NCBI GenBank assembly: GCA_900766165.1
Contig: CAAFUK010000108.1
Coordinates: 1 to 23,851 of the forward strand
Direction: 5' to 3'
From: an uncultured Collinsella sp.
GTDB taxonomy: Bacteria; Actinomycetota; Coriobacteriia; Coriobacteriales; Coriobacteriaceae
Length of the DNA stretch: 23,851 nucleotides
A program made the position numbers and the translations under genes. The notes below the pieces were generated by a model, which saw only the letters and a program-made list of their open reading frames with translations, made no database searches and was not told the DNA's origin. Below are positions 23,015 through 23,851 of this stretch, piece by piece (positions within the stretch are counted from its first letter, which is position 1; the number at the start of each line of letters is the position of its first letter).

Positions 23015-23134
23015 TTACACGGGATTGAAATGGATGTAATCGAGTAGCTGCACCGCCTGTTTGTCCGACTCAACAGCGACCCGCGAATAGCGATTATCAA
23101 ACAGATGTCCCGTTTTCCCATTGAAATACTCATG
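23015..23134 (-). pseudogene. Fragment of a RAYT/Y1-type transposase
   Basis: The minus-strand frame reads HEYFNGKTGHLFDNRYSRV, then AVESDKQAVQLLDYIHFNPV, then TAA: 39 codons. This corresponds to the stretch of REP-associated/IS200-like transposases (the pattern YFN...GHLF..R+.....D.....L..YIH.NPV) that follows the HUH metal site. The N-terminal part with the HUH motif and the rest of the C-terminus are missing, and no start codon or ribosome site is present, so this is a remnant. After the stop, another frame (VRPTRSRRTVSYKAYQLGYD) stays open to the left repeat and may be a frameshifted continuation; I cannot place it in the family. Similarity is judged by eye from the family pattern. Confidence 0.7.
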
Positions 23135-23153
23135 AGAGTCTGTCCCCAATGAG
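23129..23153 (-). repeat. Right terminal inverted repeat of the mini-element
   Basis: Complement of the left repeat; 17 perfect plus eight partly matching bases. Confidence 0.85.
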
Positions 23154-23183
23154 CGGGGCGATGCAGCAGGCAGATAGTTTTAT

Positions 23184-23214
23184 TTAAAGCGTTTCAGTTT
23201 ATTGAAGCGTTTTA
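23184..23214 (+). promoter_or_regulatory. Two tandem cre-like operators upstream of adhE
   Basis: TTAAAGCGTTTCA (23184-23196) differs by one base from the palindrome TGAAAGCGTTTCA, a form of the LacI/CcpA-family cre site. TTGAAGCGTTTTA (23202-23214) differs by three. The 12-mer AAGCGTTT(C/T)AGT is thus repeated 18 bases apart. Both lie upstream of the adhE -10, so binding could activate or repress. The regulator is unknown. Confidence 0.4.
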
Positions 23215-23257
23215 GTGTGCCTTTTACGGGAATCTTACCGTTCACCGAATAATTTCT

Positions 23258-23266
23258 TGCTATCAT
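23258..23266 (+). promoter_or_regulatory. Extended -10 promoter of adhE
   Basis: TGCTATCAT, with TATCAT at 23261-23266, in the same TGCTA...T form as rpsT, rpmB and mihF. No -35 match at normal spacing. The predicted leader is about 35 bases, with AAGGAG at 23295-23300 as ribosome site. Confidence 0.5.
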
Positions 23267-23306
23267 GCAAGGCGTAGGGTAAATCTCCGATCGCAAGGAG
23301 ACACAA

Positions 23307-23851
23307 ATGGTGAAAAAGTCACCGGAAAACACTACTCCCGCAATTGTGGACAACGTAGAGGCGCTTGAGGCCAAGCTCGCTCAGATGCGAGAGGCCCAGG
23401 CGCTTTTTGCTACGTACACGCAGGAGCAGGTCGACAAGATCTTCTATGAGGCCGCCATGGCCGCCAACAAGGCTCGTATCCCGTTGGCGAAGTTGGCCAT
23501 CGAGGAGACCGGCCGCGGCGTTCTTGAGGACAAGGTCATCAAGAACCACTACGCCGCAGAGTACATCTACAACGCTTACAAGAACACCAAGACCTGTGGT
23601 GTCCTGGAGCGCGACGAGGCTTACGGCATCACCAAGATCGCCGAGCCCATCGGCATCGTGGGCGCCGTCATCCCGACGACCAACCCCACCTCCACCGCGA
23701 TCTTCAAGACGCTGATCTGCCTGAAGACCCGCAACGCTATCATCATCTCCCCGCACCCGGCTGCCGCCAAGTGCACCATCGCCGCCGCCAAGCTCGTGCT
23801 TGACGCCGCCGTCAAGGCCGGTGCCCCCGAGGGCATCATCGGCTGGGTCGA
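23307..23851 (+). CDS. adhE: Bifunctional acetaldehyde-CoA/alcohol dehydrogenase AdhE, partial (N-terminal 181 residues)
   Basis: The gene starts at the ATG at 23307, six bases after AAGGAG, and runs off the right edge after 181 codons. The visible part is the start of the CoA-acylating aldehyde dehydrogenase domain: AQALFATYTQEQVDKIF, AAMAANKARIPLAKLAIEET, GRGVLEDKVIKNHYAAEYIY and the cofactor segment PIGIVGAVIPTTNPTSTAIF are all typical of AdhE. The active-site cysteine and the iron alcohol dehydrogenase domain lie outside. AdhE reduces acetyl-CoA to ethanol with two NADH, restoring redox balance in fermentation, and usually forms spirosome filaments. A stand-alone aldehyde dehydrogenase of the same family cannot be excluded from this part. 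A fermentative enzyme under cre-like sites would make sense, but that control is inference. Confidence 0.9.
   Translation, partial: MVKKSPENTTPAIVDNVEALEAKLAQMREAQALFATYTQEQVDKIFYEAAMAANKARIPLAKLAIEETGRGVLEDKVIKNHYAAEYIYNAYKNTKTCGVLERDEAYGITKIAEPIGIVGAVIPTTNPTSTAIFKTLICLKTRNAIIISPHPAAAKCTIAAAKLVLDAAVKAGAPEGIIGWV

Larger units (their letters stand above)
22909..23153. mobile_element. Miniature element with terminal inverted repeats and transposase remnant
   Basis: The 245-bp stretch is bounded by perfect 17-bp inverted repeats, CTCATTGGGGACAGACT at 22909-22925 and its complement at 23137-23153. The match extends to 25 bp with three mismatches (22909-22933 and 23129-23153). Inside is a fragment related to Y1/REP-associated tyrosine transposases on the minus strand. 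No target-site duplication is visible, as expected for Y1-type transposition. It begins four bases after the T tract of the rpmB terminator, a common landing site for such elements. It is presumably a non-autonomous derivative of a larger element elsewhere in the genome. Confidence 0.75.

Noticed and set aside
22867..23133. 88-codon minus-strand frame spanning the mini-element
   Set aside because: It is not a gene of its own: it crosses the rpmB terminator and runs in a different frame from the recognisable transposase piece. It is at most a frameshifted scrap of the same element.

Overview
The window looks like chromosomal DNA of a Collinsella-like member of the Coriobacteriia (Actinomycetota). 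This is inferred from the clearly GC-rich sequence, frequent GTG starts, an actinobacterial-type integration host factor (mIHF) beside gmk and rpoZ, and a gut-anaerobe set (class 1B dihydroorotate dehydrogenase with PyrK, and AdhE). I could not run a database search, so the genus is an inference from memory of the protein families. Nearly all of the window is core-genome housekeeping on the minus strand; only the last 1.2 kb is on the plus strand.

In the order of minus-strand transcription (right to left), the first block is the pyrimidine operon pyrR-pyrB-pyrC-pyrK-pyrD-pyrF (22163 to 16840). It begins with an attenuator leader in which three hairpins can be drawn that exclude one another. 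Next come mihF-gmk-rpoZ-thiI (16599 to 14189), packed with almost no spacing and closed by a terminator. They are followed by comEA-comEC (DNA uptake), holA (with its own promoter) and rpsT (with a structured leader and a strong terminator). The last block is lepA-dusB-hemW-dnaJ2-dnaJ1-mtaB-phoH-ybeY-dgkA, which runs off the left edge. The order from comEA to dgkA echoes the comEA/comEC-holA-rpsT-lepA-hemW-dnaJ-mtaB-phoH-ybeY-dgkA supercluster known from Bacillus-type Firmicutes. Here hrcA-grpE-dnaK is missing from its usual place and a second, membrane-anchored DnaJ stands there.

On the plus strand, rpmB (L28) has its own promoters and terminator. Immediately after the terminator is a 245-bp element with terminal inverted repeats that holds a fragment of a Y1/REP-associated (RAYT-type) transposase. 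The 5' end of adhE follows, with two cre-like operators upstream, and runs off the right edge.

Points most worth a second look: the DnaJ whose second C-terminal domain is replaced by about three membrane segments; the pyr leader switch; the RAYT-derived mini-element; a set of three mutually complementary repeats between pyrF and mihF; and a probable leaderless lepA start just behind a terminator. No tRNA, rRNA, CRISPR array, prophage or complete insertion sequence was seen.
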